From contig JJOH01000014.1 of NCBI GenBank assembly GCA_000696115.1, forward strand, positions 1 to 64,000: a DNA stretch of 64,000 bases, in the 5' to 3' direction. The translations under genes were made by a program, and so were the position numbers. Numbering within the stretch: the first letter of the stretch is position 1; the number at the start of each line of letters is the position of its first letter. The notes under the pieces were generated by a model, which was not told where the DNA came from, did no database searches, and worked only from the letters and a program-made list of their open reading frames with translations. Shown piece after piece: positions 43,133-51,511 of this stretch. This DNA comes from Streptomyces olindensis. Its GTDB lineage: Bacteria > Actinomycetota > Actinomycetes > Streptomycetales > Streptomycetaceae.

Positions 43133-43806
43133 GGCAGGCGCCAGTCCACCGGTTGGCCGCCCTGGCGGATCAGCAGGTCGTTGGCCCGGCTGAACGGGCG
43201 CGAGCCGAAGAAGCCCCGGTCCGCCGACATGGGGGAGGGGTGGGCGGATTCGACGGAGGGCAGGTCGCCCAGCAGCGGGCGCAGGTTGCGGGCGTCACGG
43301 CCCCACAGGATGGACACCAGCGGCTTGCCACGCGCCGCCAGCGCCCGGATGGCCTGCTCCGTTACTTCCTCCCAGCCCTTGCCCCGGTGGGCGCCGGGCT
43401 TGCGCGGAGCCGTCGTGAGCGCCCTGTTGAGCAGCAGCACGCCCTGCTGCGTCCAGGGCGTGAGGTCACCGCTCGACGGCTGCGGCAGCCCCAGGTCGGC
43501 GTTCAGCTCACGGAAGATGTTGATGAGGCTGCCGGGCAGCGGCCGCACCTCGGGCGCCACCGAGAACGACAGCCCCACCGCGTGCCCCGGGGTGGGGTAC
43601 GGGTCCTGACCGACGATCAGGACCCGTACGTCGTCGAAGGGTTGCTGGAAGGCCCGCAGGACGTTCGGCCCGGCCGGGAGGTACGTGCGTCCCGCGGCGA
43701 TCTCCGCGCGGAGGAAGTCCCCCATCGCGGCGACGCGTTCGGCCACCGGCTCCAGGGCTTTCGCCCAGCCCGCTTCGACGATTTCATGCAAGGGTCGTGG
43801 TGCCAC
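43129..43806 (-). CDS. ung: Uracil-DNA glycosylase, family 1
   Basis: A 225-residue enzyme that excises uracil from DNA. All five family-1 motifs are seen: VGQDPYPTPGHAVGLSFS (water-activating Asp and Tyr), SLINIFRELNADLGL, GVLLLNRALTTAP, LVSILWGRDARNL and the HPSPMSADRGFFG leucine-loop region with catalytic His. The GTG at 43806 gives the usual APRPLHEIVEAGWAKALEP start; a GTG three codons upstream (43815) is equally possible. Confidence 0.93.
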   Translation of the reverse strand: MAPRPLHEIVEAGWAKALEPVAERVAAMGDFLRAEIAAGRTYLPAGPNVLRAFQQPFDDVRVLIVGQDPYPTPGHAVGLSFSVAPEVRPLPGSLINIFRELNADLGLPQPSSGDLTPWTQQGVLLLNRALTTAPRKPGAHRGKGWEEVTEQAIRALAARGKPLVSILWGRDARNLRPLLGDLPSVESAHPSPMSADRGFFGSRPFSRANDLLIRQGGQPVDWRLP

Positions 43807-43943
43807 GGGCGTCACCCTACTGCCGTACCGGCAGCGGCCATCAACCGGTGGCCAAGGCCCGCGCGTCAGCGCGTCCCCCACGTCCCCCAGCACTGCGCCC
43901 GGTCGCCAAGGATTCCCCGCATCCCCCGCATCCGTCCGCGCCT

Positions 43944-45032
43944 TCAGCCGACGACCGCGGCCCGCACGCACAGCACGTCCGGCAGATGCGCGGCGAGCTG
44001 CTGCCAGCTGTCGCCGTCGTCCGCCGACGCGAACACCTCGCCGTTGCGGTTGCCGAAGTAGACACCCGCCGGATCCGCGTCGTCCGTGCACATCGCGTCA
44101 CGCAGCACCGTGCCGTAGTGGTCCTCCCGGGGCAGCCCCGCCGAGAGCGGCTCCCACGTCTTGCCCGCGTCCGCCGTGCGGTAGACGCGGCACCGGTGGC
44201 CGGCCGGGACGCGGTCGGCGTCGGCGTTGATCGGGAACACGTACGCCGTGTCCCCTCTGCGCGGGTGCGCCGCCACCGCGAAGCCGAACGTGGACGGCAG
44301 GCCCTCGCCGATGTCCGTCCAGTGCGCGCCCGCGTCGTCGCTGCGGTACACGCCCCAGTGGTTCTGCAGGTAGAGCCGGTCCGGGGTCGCCGCGTCCCGC
44401 GCGATCTTGTGCACGCACTGGCCGAACTCCGGGTTCGGGTCGGGCAGGAACACCGCGGAGACCCCGGAGTTCGACGGCGTCCAGCTCGCGCCGCCGTCCT
44501 GGGTGCGGAACACACCGGCCGTCGAGACGGCGACCGTCACCGCCCGGGCGTCGCGCGCGTCGGTGAGCACGGTGTGCAGGCCCTCACCGCCGCCGCCCGG
44601 CACCCACTGGGAGCGCGTCGGGTGCTCCCACAGGGGCCGGACGAGCTCGAAGGTCTCGCCGCGGTCCTCCGAGCGGTACAGCGCGGCCGGTTCCGTGCCC
44701 GCGTACACCACGTCCGGCTCGGCGGCGGCCGGGTGCAGTTGCCACACCCGCTCCAGGGACGCCCCCGTGTCCTTGGGGAACTTGACGGCCGGCCGGGCCG
44801 GTTCGGTCCACGTCCGGCCGAGGTCGTCGGAGTGGAACACGGACGGGCCCCAGTGCGCGCTGTCGCCGCCGACCAGCAGCCGCGGCGTCGCGGTGCGGGT
44901 GTCGAGGGCGACCGAGTACACGGCCTGGGCGTTGAAGTAGGGACTCTCGTCGAACTCCCAGGCGCCACCGCCCCGCCGGCGCCCGATGAACAGGCCTTTG
45001 CGCGTGCCCACGGCGAGCAGTACCTCGGTCAT
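43944..45032 (-). CDS. BNR/sialidase-like beta-propeller protein
   Basis: A 362-residue protein with no signal peptide. The ATG at 45032 follows GGAGGTGA and opens MTEVLLAVGTRKGLFIGRR. Several Asp-box/BNR-like motifs are visible (SDDLGRTWTEP, SEDRGETFELV, TQDGGASWTPS, SDDAGAHWTDI, TADAGKTWEPL, SADDGDSWQQL), each marking one propeller blade. The family is annotated as exo-alpha-sialidase or glycosyl hydrolase, but the sialidase catalytic Arg triad is not evident, so a binding or scaffold role is more likely. It ends 110 bases before the ung gene. Confidence 0.85.
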   Translation of the reverse strand: MTEVLLAVGTRKGLFIGRRRGGGAWEFDESPYFNAQAVYSVALDTRTATPRLLVGGDSAHWGPSVFHSDDLGRTWTEPARPAVKFPKDTGASLERVWQLHPAAAEPDVVYAGTEPAALYRSEDRGETFELVRPLWEHPTRSQWVPGGGGEGLHTVLTDARDARAVTVAVSTAGVFRTQDGGASWTPSNSGVSAVFLPDPNPEFGQCVHKIARDAATPDRLYLQNHWGVYRSDDAGAHWTDIGEGLPSTFGFAVAAHPRRGDTAYVFPINADADRVPAGHRCRVYRTADAGKTWEPLSAGLPREDHYGTVLRDAMCTDDADPAGVYFGNRNGEVFASADDGDSWQQLAAHLPDVLCVRAAVVG

Positions 45033-45279
45033 GCCGATCACCTCCGCGGCGTCGTCGTCGACGCCCTTGTCACGGACACCGGCCAGTCTGCACCCCACCA
45101 CTGACAGTCACCCCTGGAGCGGCTGCGGCGCAGGTCAGGAGAGTGTCGGCGACCGTCGCAACGGACCGGGGCCGCGCGCGGGGCCCACCGCGGCGGTAGG
45201 TGCAGTGAGCATCCAGGGGTCCTCTTCCGTATGGGGAGGGCGGCGGGATGGTCATGCGCTCGTGAGGAGGGTGCCTTCG

Positions 45280-45864
45280 ATGGCGTTACGTGGTCCGAAG
45301 GTGTGGCTGTGGCGCTGGCGGCGCAATCCGCTCAAGCGCCGCGCCGACAGGGTGGAGGCCTGGGTCGTGCTGGGCGTGGGGCTGCTCACCGTGTGCGCCG
45401 GGATGCTGGCGGGTACGGCGGTGAGCCGGTCCGTCGAGGACGGGCTGGCCCGGGAGCGCGTCGAGTGGCGCCCTCTCGTGGCACGGCTCGCCGAGCGGGC
45501 TCCCGGGACCGCGTCCGGGAACCACGACGTGTCCCGCGCCGAGCAGGTGTGGGCGGAAGTCGTGTGGACGGCCGCGGACGGCTCCCCGCACTCCGGCCAG
45601 GTGCGGGTCCCGGCGGGGAGCGCCGCCGGCAGCCCGGTCACCGTCTGGACGGACTCCGAGGGCCGCCAGGTGACCCGGCCCGTCACCGAGAGCCAGGCCC
45701 GCGTACGGGCCTGGCTGATCGGCGGGGTGGCGGCCATCAGCGCCGCCGCCGTGCCGTTGCTGGCCGGCCGCGCGGTGCGCGGCCGTCTGGAGCGCCGCCG
45801 CATCGACCAGTGGGACGCCGAGTGGTCCCGCTTCGGCCCGATGTGGGGACGCACCACGGGGTGA
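45280..45864 (+). CDS. Rv1733c-like membrane protein with a TTA codon
   Basis: A 194-residue protein. The N-terminal LRGPKVWLWRWRRNPLKRRAD, followed by membrane segment WVVLGVGLLTVCAGMLAGTA, an extracytoplasmic domain (WRPLVARLAERAPG, VWAEVVWTAADGSPHSGQVR, VTVWTDSEGRQVTRPV) and a second membrane segment (WLIGGVAAISAAAVPLL) match the actinobacterial Rv1733c family. Its biochemical role is unknown. The third codon is TTA (45286-45288), the rare leucine codon read by the bldA tRNA, which would tie expression to late development. AGGAGGG lies nine bases before the ATG. Confidence 0.85.
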   Translation: MALRGPKVWLWRWRRNPLKRRADRVEAWVVLGVGLLTVCAGMLAGTAVSRSVEDGLARERVEWRPLVARLAERAPGTASGNHDVSRAEQVWAEVVWTAADGSPHSGQVRVPAGSAAGSPVTVWTDSEGRQVTRPVTESQARVRAWLIGGVAAISAAAVPLLAGRAVRGRLERRRIDQWDAEWSRFGPMWGRTTG

Positions 45865-45968
45865 CCCCCACGCCGGTACCTCGTCCCCACTTGACGCCTA
45901 CCTGGGTGGGGACGCACCACGGCGTAACCCTCACGCCGGTATCACGTCACCGCGTAACGCCTACCTGG
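45843..45968 (+). repeat. 63-bp imperfect tandem repeat x2
   Basis: Unit 1 is 45843-45905 and unit 2 is 45906-45968; both begin with GTGGGGACGCACCACGG. The first unit starts in the last codons of the Rv1733c-like gene and the second runs into the last codons of the converging HEAT-repeat gene. No clear hairpin terminator is seen between the two genes, so the repeat occupies that place. Confidence 0.85.
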
Positions 45969-47997
45969 TCGTTCGGCGTCCCGGCCCGGTCAGTGCCTCC
46001 CGGCAGACCCGGAGCAACCGCAGATCCGCGTGGAGGCCGTGGCCTCCGGGGGCGACCACGTGCCGACGCGGGGAGGCGAGCTCCGCGCGCAGCAGGTCGT
46101 GCAGCGGTGCTCCCGCGGGCCCCAGATCAGCGACGCACCCGGCGATGGTCGTCCGGGTGCGCGGGTGCTCCGCCCACGCGGAGCGCAGCACGGGCAGGAC
46201 CTCGTCCGACTCGTCGGCCGTCCGCCACAGCGCACACGCGGCCGCGACCCGTTCCGACGCGTCGCCGGAGCCGGTCATCCGGCGCAGCCCGGGCAGGCCG
46301 GGACGCGCCGCCGGTCCCAGTCGCCCGAGGACGTCCGCGGCCGCCGCACGCCGGTGCGGGCCGCTCGCGGGGTCGCCCGACTCCCGGAGCAGAACGGGCA
46401 GTACGGCATCCGCGTCCCCCGTGACCGACCAGAGCGCGTCCGCCGCCGCGACGGCACAGCCCGTCTCCAGCAGCCCGCGCAGGTCCGGTATCGCCTCGCG
46501 CGCGGCGCCGCCGAAGGCGCCGAGGGCACGCACCGCCGCCCCCGTGACGGCGTCGCGCCCCGGCAGCTCCTCCGGCATGCCCCGCAGCAGGCGCAACACC
46601 GCCGGCAGGGACTCGGCGTCATCCAGGGCCGTCAGGGCCGACAGCAGGGGCACGGCCCGGTCCCGTATGCCGGGCTCGTCCGGCGGCACCTGCGCGAGCC
46701 GTCGCCGTAACGCCGGAGCGAGCGGCGCGGCGGCCCGGCCCAGGAGGGGGACGACCAGCCCCAGGTCGTGCGGTACGACCGGGCCCGCCAGCACCTCGGC
46801 CAGCACGGGTGTGGCCCGCGCGTCCCCGGTCCTGGCCAGTGCCTTGAGCGGGCCGCCCAGGGTCGGCGCACCTCGCTCCCGGTGTCGTATGCGCAGTTCG
46901 GGGCGGTACGCCACCAGCGTGTGCAGGGGGTCGGCGGCGGGTCTCGCCAGCTCGAAGAGCTCCACCAGGACGGCGACCGCCGCGTCGTGCAAGCGGTCCT
47001 CCTCCTCGCCCAGTTGGTTCCCTATGAGCGTGACGGGTTCCTCGTGCCCGGCACGCCACTCGCGGAACAGTCCCGCCGACATCCACACGGCGTTGCACCG
47101 GTCGAGGGGGTCCGGGCTGGTCAACTGCCCGCACAGCAGGGCGACCCGGTCGGCCACCCGGCCGCCGAGCGCGGAGTGCAGGGTCCGCAGCAGCTGGGAA
47201 CCCTCCTCGTCCGAGGGGCGCAGCCGGCGCAGCCGCCGCGCGAGCGTGTCCGTGCCGGGACAGTCCGACGCGGGTCCCGACCGGGCGCGCTGCCCGGATC
47301 TGTCCCTGAGCAGCCGGACGACGACCGGGACGAGGTCGGCGGGCAGCCGCTCCGGGGCGCACGCCGCGAGCCGGCCGAGTGCGGCGAGCCGCAGTCCGGG
47401 GCCGTACGGGGGCCCGCTCAGCTCGGCGAGCAGCCGCACCGCCTCGTCGGCGTGTGCGTCACCGGCCGTGCGGTACCGCTGCGCGAACACGCCGAGGGCT
47501 TCGGCCAGGGCGATCAGCACCCCGTCGTCCCGCTCCACGCCGATCCGCTCCCGCAACAGGGCGAGCACCCGCGCCGGCCGGTCGAGGAACCGGACGAGCG
47601 CCCCGGCGGCGGCCCGGCGCACCCCGGCGTCCGCGTCGCCGGACAGCCGGACGAAGACCTCGGCACCCGCGCGCACCGCGGCACGGGCCCTCGCGGCGAG
47701 TTCACCGGCACCGGAGCCGCCCTCGATGCCGCCGATGCTGACGAGGAGTTCCACCACCCCCGCCCGGTCCCGCACCTCCTCGCGGACGGCGAGCGCGAGG
47801 AGAAACGGAACACAGGCGAGCGTCGAGTCGTACACGTCCCCCTGGTGGTGCACGGCGCCGTACATCCCGTCGAGCGCGGTCTCCCGCTCGGCCGGGTCGG
47901 CGGAGGCCAGTCCCCGCAGCAATCCGGGCACGTCCTCCGCACTGCCGTGGGCATGGCGCAGTGAGGCCCAGTCGACCTCGTCGATCCCCCTGAACAC
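45961..47997 (-). CDS. HEAT-repeat protein with a TTA codon
   Basis: A 678-residue protein. The GTG at 47997 follows GGGGAGG and gives FRGIDEVDWASLRHAHGSAE. The chain is a solenoid of helix pairs of about 40 residues (PAERETALDGMYGAVHHQGD, DADAGVRRAAAGALVRFLD, ALDDAESLPAVLRLLRGMPE, RAAAADVLGRLGPAARPGLP), typical of HEAT/PBS-lyase repeats used for protein binding. There is no signal peptide or catalytic motif. Codon 430 is TTA (minus-strand 46710-46708), so it too may depend on the bldA tRNA. Confidence 0.88.
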   Translation of the reverse strand: MFRGIDEVDWASLRHAHGSAEDVPGLLRGLASADPAERETALDGMYGAVHHQGDVYDSTLACVPFLLALAVREEVRDRAGVVELLVSIGGIEGGSGAGELAARARAAVRAGAEVFVRLSGDADAGVRRAAAGALVRFLDRPARVLALLRERIGVERDDGVLIALAEALGVFAQRYRTAGDAHADEAVRLLAELSGPPYGPGLRLAALGRLAACAPERLPADLVPVVVRLLRDRSGQRARSGPASDCPGTDTLARRLRRLRPSDEEGSQLLRTLHSALGGRVADRVALLCGQLTSPDPLDRCNAVWMSAGLFREWRAGHEEPVTLIGNQLGEEEDRLHDAAVAVLVELFELARPAADPLHTLVAYRPELRIRHRERGAPTLGGPLKALARTGDARATPVLAEVLAGPVVPHDLGLVVPLLGRAAAPLAPALRRRLAQVPPDEPGIRDRAVPLLSALTALDDAESLPAVLRLLRGMPEELPGRDAVTGAAVRALGAFGGAAREAIPDLRGLLETGCAVAAADALWSVTGDADAVLPVLLRESGDPASGPHRRAAAADVLGRLGPAARPGLPGLRRMTGSGDASERVAAACALWRTADESDEVLPVLRSAWAEHPRTRTTIAGCVADLGPAGAPLHDLLRAELASPRRHVVAPGGHGLHADLRLLRVCREALTGPGRRTTR

Positions 47998-48112
47998 GTT
48001 GTCCTCCCCAGCGAAGTGCCGACTGACGGGGAGTCTGCACCACGGCACTGACAACGAAGCGGAATCGGGAGATGACTGTGCGCGAACTGAGTGCTCGTTG
48101 GCTGACTGTCGT

Positions 48113-49795
48113 TCAGCCCACGTCGGGCAGCGCGCGCTCCAGGACCGTGTCGAGCCCCGACCCCTCGGGCAGCGTCCCGAACGCGTGCCCCCAGTCGCCG
48201 CCGAGCCGCGTCGCACAGAACGCGTCGGCGACCGCCGGCGGGGCGTGCCGGACGAGGAGCGAGGCCTGGAGCGTCAGGGCCATCCGCTCCACGAGCCGGC
48301 GGGCGGTCACCTGCGACGCCTCGGCCAGCTGCCGCTTCAGCCGGGTCACGGCCGTGTCCAGCCGGGAATCCGCCCCCCGCGCGCGGTCGAGCTCGCCGAA
48401 CAGCGCCTCGACGGTGCCCGGTTCCCGGCTCAGCGCCCGCAGCACATCGAGGGCGTTGACGTTCCCCGAGCCCTCCCAGATCGACAGCAGGGGAGCCTCG
48501 CGGTAGTGCCGGGGCATGCCCGAGTCCTCGACGTAGCCGTTGCCGCCGAGGCACTCCAGGGCCTCCGCCGTGAAGGCCGGGCCCCGCTTGGTCACCCAGT
48601 ACTTGCCGACGGCCGTGGCGATCCGGCGGAAGGCGGCCTCGCCCTCGTCGCCGCGGACCGCCCGGTCGGCCGCCCCGGCCAGCCGCAGCGTGAGCGTCGT
48701 GGCGGCCTCGGACTCCAGCGCCAGGTCGGCCAGGACGTTGCGCATCAGCGGCTGGTCCACCAGCCGGGCGCCGAACGCGCTGCGGTGCCGCGCGTGGTGC
48801 CCCGCCTCCACGAGCGACTTGCGCATCAGCGCGGCCGACATCATCACGCAGTCAAGACGCGTGCAGTTGACCATCTCGATGATGGTCTTGACGCCCTGTC
48901 CCTCGGGGCCGACCAGCCAGGCGACGGTCCCGTCGAACTCGGGCTCGGAGGAGGCGTTGGACCGGTTGCCGAGCTTGTCCTTCAGCCGCTGGATGCGGAA
49001 GGTGTTGCGGGTGCCGTCGGGCAGGACGCGCGGCACGAGGAAGCACGACAGCCCGCCCGGAGCCTGCGCCAGAACCAGGAACACGTCGCACATCGGCGCC
49101 GAGGTGAACCACTTGTGCCCGCGCAGGGTGTACACGCCGGGCTCGGCCGTGGGCGTGGCCGCCGTGGTGTTCGTCCGGACATCGGAGCCGCCCTGCTTCT
49201 CGGTCATCCCCATGCCCGCCAGCAGGCCCGGCTTCTCGGTGGGCACCCGGAGCTGCGGGTCGTACTCCCGGCTCGTCAGCAGCGGCTCGTAGACCTTCGC
49301 CAGCTCCGGCTGCCGGCGCAGCGCGGGGACGGCCGCGTACGTCATCGACGTCGGACAGCCGTGCCCCGCCTCCGTGTGGCCCCACACCAGTCCGCCGGCG
49401 GTCCGGGCGACATGGGCGCCGGGCCGGTCGTCCGCCCAGGGCGACCCGGCCAGCCCCTCGGCGATCGCCGTGCGCATCAGGTGGTGCCAGCTCGGGTGGA
49501 ACTCGACCTCGTCGACGCGGTTGCCGTACCGGTCGTGGGTGCGCAGCTCCGGCTCGTGCCGGTTGGCCAGGTCGGCCCACTCCTGCGCCTGGACGCTGCC
49601 CGCCTGCCTGCCGACGCGCCGCAGGTCCTCCTCGGCCCAGCCGGCACCCTCCCGCCGCAGCCCCTGGAGCAGGGCCGTGTCCGCGGAGGCGTCGTACGGG
49701 GTGAGGGGTGGGGCCTGGTTGGTGACGTCGTGCGTGGCGGGACCGCCAGGCGCCGACCCGCCCTGCGCCCGCTGTCCGTCCGATGTCGAGACCAT
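48113..49795 (-). CDS. AidB-type acyl-CoA dehydrogenase
   Basis: A 560-residue FAD enzyme. The signature GMGMTEKQGGSDVRTNTT, then GHKWFTSAPMCDVFLVLAQA, KLGNRSNASSEPEFDGT and the C-terminal LGGNGYVEDSGMPRHYREAP with LLSIWEGSGNVNALD place it in the AidB branch (DNA-alkylation response protein family) and not among beta-oxidation enzymes. Length is near that of AidB. The ATG at 49795 is used; an upstream in-frame start would run into the shared operator. It is divergent from a PaaX-like regulator gene. Confidence 0.9.
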   Translation of the reverse strand: MVSTSDGQRAQGGSAPGGPATHDVTNQAPPLTPYDASADTALLQGLRREGAGWAEEDLRRVGRQAGSVQAQEWADLANRHEPELRTHDRYGNRVDEVEFHPSWHHLMRTAIAEGLAGSPWADDRPGAHVARTAGGLVWGHTEAGHGCPTSMTYAAVPALRRQPELAKVYEPLLTSREYDPQLRVPTEKPGLLAGMGMTEKQGGSDVRTNTTAATPTAEPGVYTLRGHKWFTSAPMCDVFLVLAQAPGGLSCFLVPRVLPDGTRNTFRIQRLKDKLGNRSNASSEPEFDGTVAWLVGPEGQGVKTIIEMVNCTRLDCVMMSAALMRKSLVEAGHHARHRSAFGARLVDQPLMRNVLADLALESEAATTLTLRLAGAADRAVRGDEGEAAFRRIATAVGKYWVTKRGPAFTAEALECLGGNGYVEDSGMPRHYREAPLLSIWEGSGNVNALDVLRALSREPGTVEALFGELDRARGADSRLDTAVTRLKRQLAEASQVTARRLVERMALTLQASLLVRHAPPAVADAFCATRLGGDWGHAFGTLPEGSGLDTVLERALPDVG

Positions 49796-49802
49796 ACCCC
49801 GA

Positions 49803-49842
49803 GTGTTGCATTCTTCTTGCGGTCGCAGCAATCGTGCAACAC
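49803..49842. promoter_or_regulatory. Inverted repeat between the AidB-like and PaaX-like genes
   Basis: Perfect 8-base arms GTGTTGCA (49803-49810) and TGCAACAC (49835-49842), 24 bases apart, fill the 74-base divergent promoter region. The site is placed to let the PaaX-like regulator control itself and the dehydrogenase gene. Confidence 0.6.
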
Positions 49843-49869
49843 GTAATTCCGCCCCGTACAGTCGGGACC

Positions 49870-50623
49870 ATGCCGATGAACGACCCGGCGCCGCCCGGCG
49901 AGATCGAACTGCGTCCGCTCTCCGCGCGGTCGGTCGTCCTGAGCCTGCTGCTGGGCACGCATCCCCCTGAGCTGCCGGTGAAGGACCTGGTGGCCAGGGT
50001 GGAGGCCTTCGGTGTCGGCGGGTCCACGGTGCGGGCGGCGCTCAGCCGGATGGTGGCCGCGGGCGACCTGCGGCGCACCGGCACCGGCTATCGCCTCAGC
50101 AACCGGCTGCTGGAGCGCCAGCGCCGCCAGGACGAGTCCGTGCACCCGCACACGCGCGCGTGGGACGGCGACTGGGAGATGGTCGTGATCACCGCGAGCG
50201 GCCGCGGCCCCGCCGAACGCGCCGATCTGCGCGCCCGGCTCACCGCCCTCCGGCTCGCCGAACTCCGCGAGGGCGTCTGGCTCCGCCCCGCCAACCTGCG
50301 CCGGGCCCTGCCCGACGACCTCGGCCGGGTGGCCGAGTGCTGCGCGGCCCGCCCCGCCCGGCCGGCGCGCGAGCTGGCGGCGAGCCTGTGGCCGCTGGAC
50401 GCCTGGTCCGCCACCGCGCGGGCGCTGCTCGCCCACGTCGCCCGCGCGGACCGCGCCGCCGACCGCCTCGCCGCGTTCGCGGCCGTCGTACGCCACCTGC
50501 TCGCGGACCCCCGTCCTGCCGCCGGAACTGCTGCCCGCCGACTGGCCGGGCGCCGAGCTGCGCGCCGCGTACACCCGCTACCAGCGGGAGATGGCCGACG
50601 GGGTGCGGGCGCACCGGACGTGA
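49870..50623 (+). pseudogene. PaaX-like transcriptional regulator, frameshifted near its end
   Basis: From the ATG at 49870 the frame reads as a PaaX-like repressor: winged helix (SARSVVLSLLLGTHPPELPV, FGVGGSTVRAALSRMVAAGD), linker and PaaX C-terminal domain (HTRAWDGDWEMVVITASGRG, LRLAELREGVWLRPANLRRA). After the C5 run at 50508-50512 the sensible continuation (VLPPELLPADWPGAELRAAY) moves to another frame and stops at 50623. Without one C the product is about 250 residues, normal for the family. As written, frame 1 would read through the terminator to 50694. The last 35 residues are affected. This could be a sequencing error or a true recent mutation. Confidence 0.8.
50508..50512 (+). other. 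Frameshift site: C5 homopolymer in the PaaX-like gene
   Basis: Upstream coding sense is in frame 1, downstream in frame 2, the same +1 direction as the G6 site in the effector gene. Removing one C joins them. Confidence 0.75.
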
Positions 50624-50627
50624 CGCG

Positions 50628-50668
50628 GCGGCCGTACGGAGTGCCGGGCGGGCACTCCGTACGGCCGC
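50628..50668. terminator. Bidirectional hairpin terminator after the PaaX-like and PL3 genes
   Basis: Perfect 18-base arms (50628-50645 and 50651-50668) with a five-base loop lie between two converging genes. Confidence 0.88.
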
Positions 50669-50684
50669 GTTCACCGTGGGGGGA

Positions 50685-51473
50685 CTACCTGTAGGTGATG
50701 TCCGAGGTGCTGTACTTGCAGTTCGTGCTGTCGGGGCCGGTGCCCACCGCCGTGTTGTTGTTGTACTTCTGGCAGGGGATGACCTTGCGCGAGGCGTCGT
50801 TGCGGATGGTGATGCCGCGCAGCGTCGCCACGTCGTTGCGGTTGACGTTGATGCCGACGAGCCGCGCCGTGCTGCCCGTCCCGGTCACGTCGATGGTGTT
50901 CAGGTTGACCTTGCGCGTGTACTGCGTGGAGCAGTCGCCGCAGGAGCGGTAGAGCGTCTTGAACTCCTGCACCGCGAAGTTGGAGATGTTGAGCGTGCCG
51001 CCGCCGTTGTGCTGGAAGACCTTGTCCGCCGCCTTCTTCGCGCCGCCGCCGATCACGTGGTACGTCGCGCCGGTGCCGCCGCGGAAGGTGGCGGCGTCCT
51101 CGCCGACGTCCTCCCACCAGACGTTCTGCAGCGTGCAGCTGCCCTCGCAGTGGATGCCGTCGGCCGCCGGGGCGCCGAGGATGACGTTCTTCAGCACCGC
51201 GCCGTCGGTGAGCCTGAAGATCGGGTCCTGGCCCTCCTCCTGGCCGCCACCGTCCAGGTCACCGGTGCCGAAGTACCGCTTCATCCCGTAGTCCTTGGTG
51301 CCGGACACCGAGATGGTGGAGGAGGTCCCCTGGCTGCCGTTCGGCGTCGGCCAGGTGGCGGCGCTCGCCGTGGGCGCGTTGGTGGTCATGATCATGCCAA
51401 CCGACAGGCCGAGGGTGGCCAGCGCGCCGGTCAGCGCGCGCCTGCGGGCGCGCGGACGTGTCGCAGAAGTCAT
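50685..51473 (-). CDS. Secreted pectate lyase, family PL3
   Basis: A 262-residue secreted enzyme: basic N terminus with RPRARRRALTGALATLGLSV and a signal-peptidase site after NAPTASAA. The mature part is a small right-handed beta-helix of the PL3 type (YFGTGDLDGGGQEEGQDPIF, DGAVLKNVILGAPAADGIHC, NVWWEDVGEDAATFRGGTGA, KKAADKVFQHNGGG). It cleaves polygalacturonate by beta-elimination and needs calcium. It lies next to a PL1 pectate lyase gene in the same direction, 38 bases away, so both are probably co-transcribed. Confidence 0.92.
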   Translation of the reverse strand: MTSATRPRARRRALTGALATLGLSVGMIMTTNAPTASAATWPTPNGSQGTSSTISVSGTKDYGMKRYFGTGDLDGGGQEEGQDPIFRLTDGAVLKNVILGAPAADGIHCEGSCTLQNVWWEDVGEDAATFRGGTGATYHVIGGGAKKAADKVFQHNGGGTLNISNFAVQEFKTLYRSCGDCSTQYTRKVNLNTIDVTGTGSTARLVGINVNRNDVATLRGITIRNDASRKVIPCQKYNNNTAVGTGPDSTNCKYSTSDITYR

Positions 51474-51511
51474 GTCCCGATTCCTTCTGTCCGTTCGAGC
51501 GATGGGGGGTG

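Noticed and set aside
45070..45255. Short minus-strand open frame in the region before the Rv1733c-like gene
   Set aside because: No ribosome site, no family resemblance and it lies in a promoter region.
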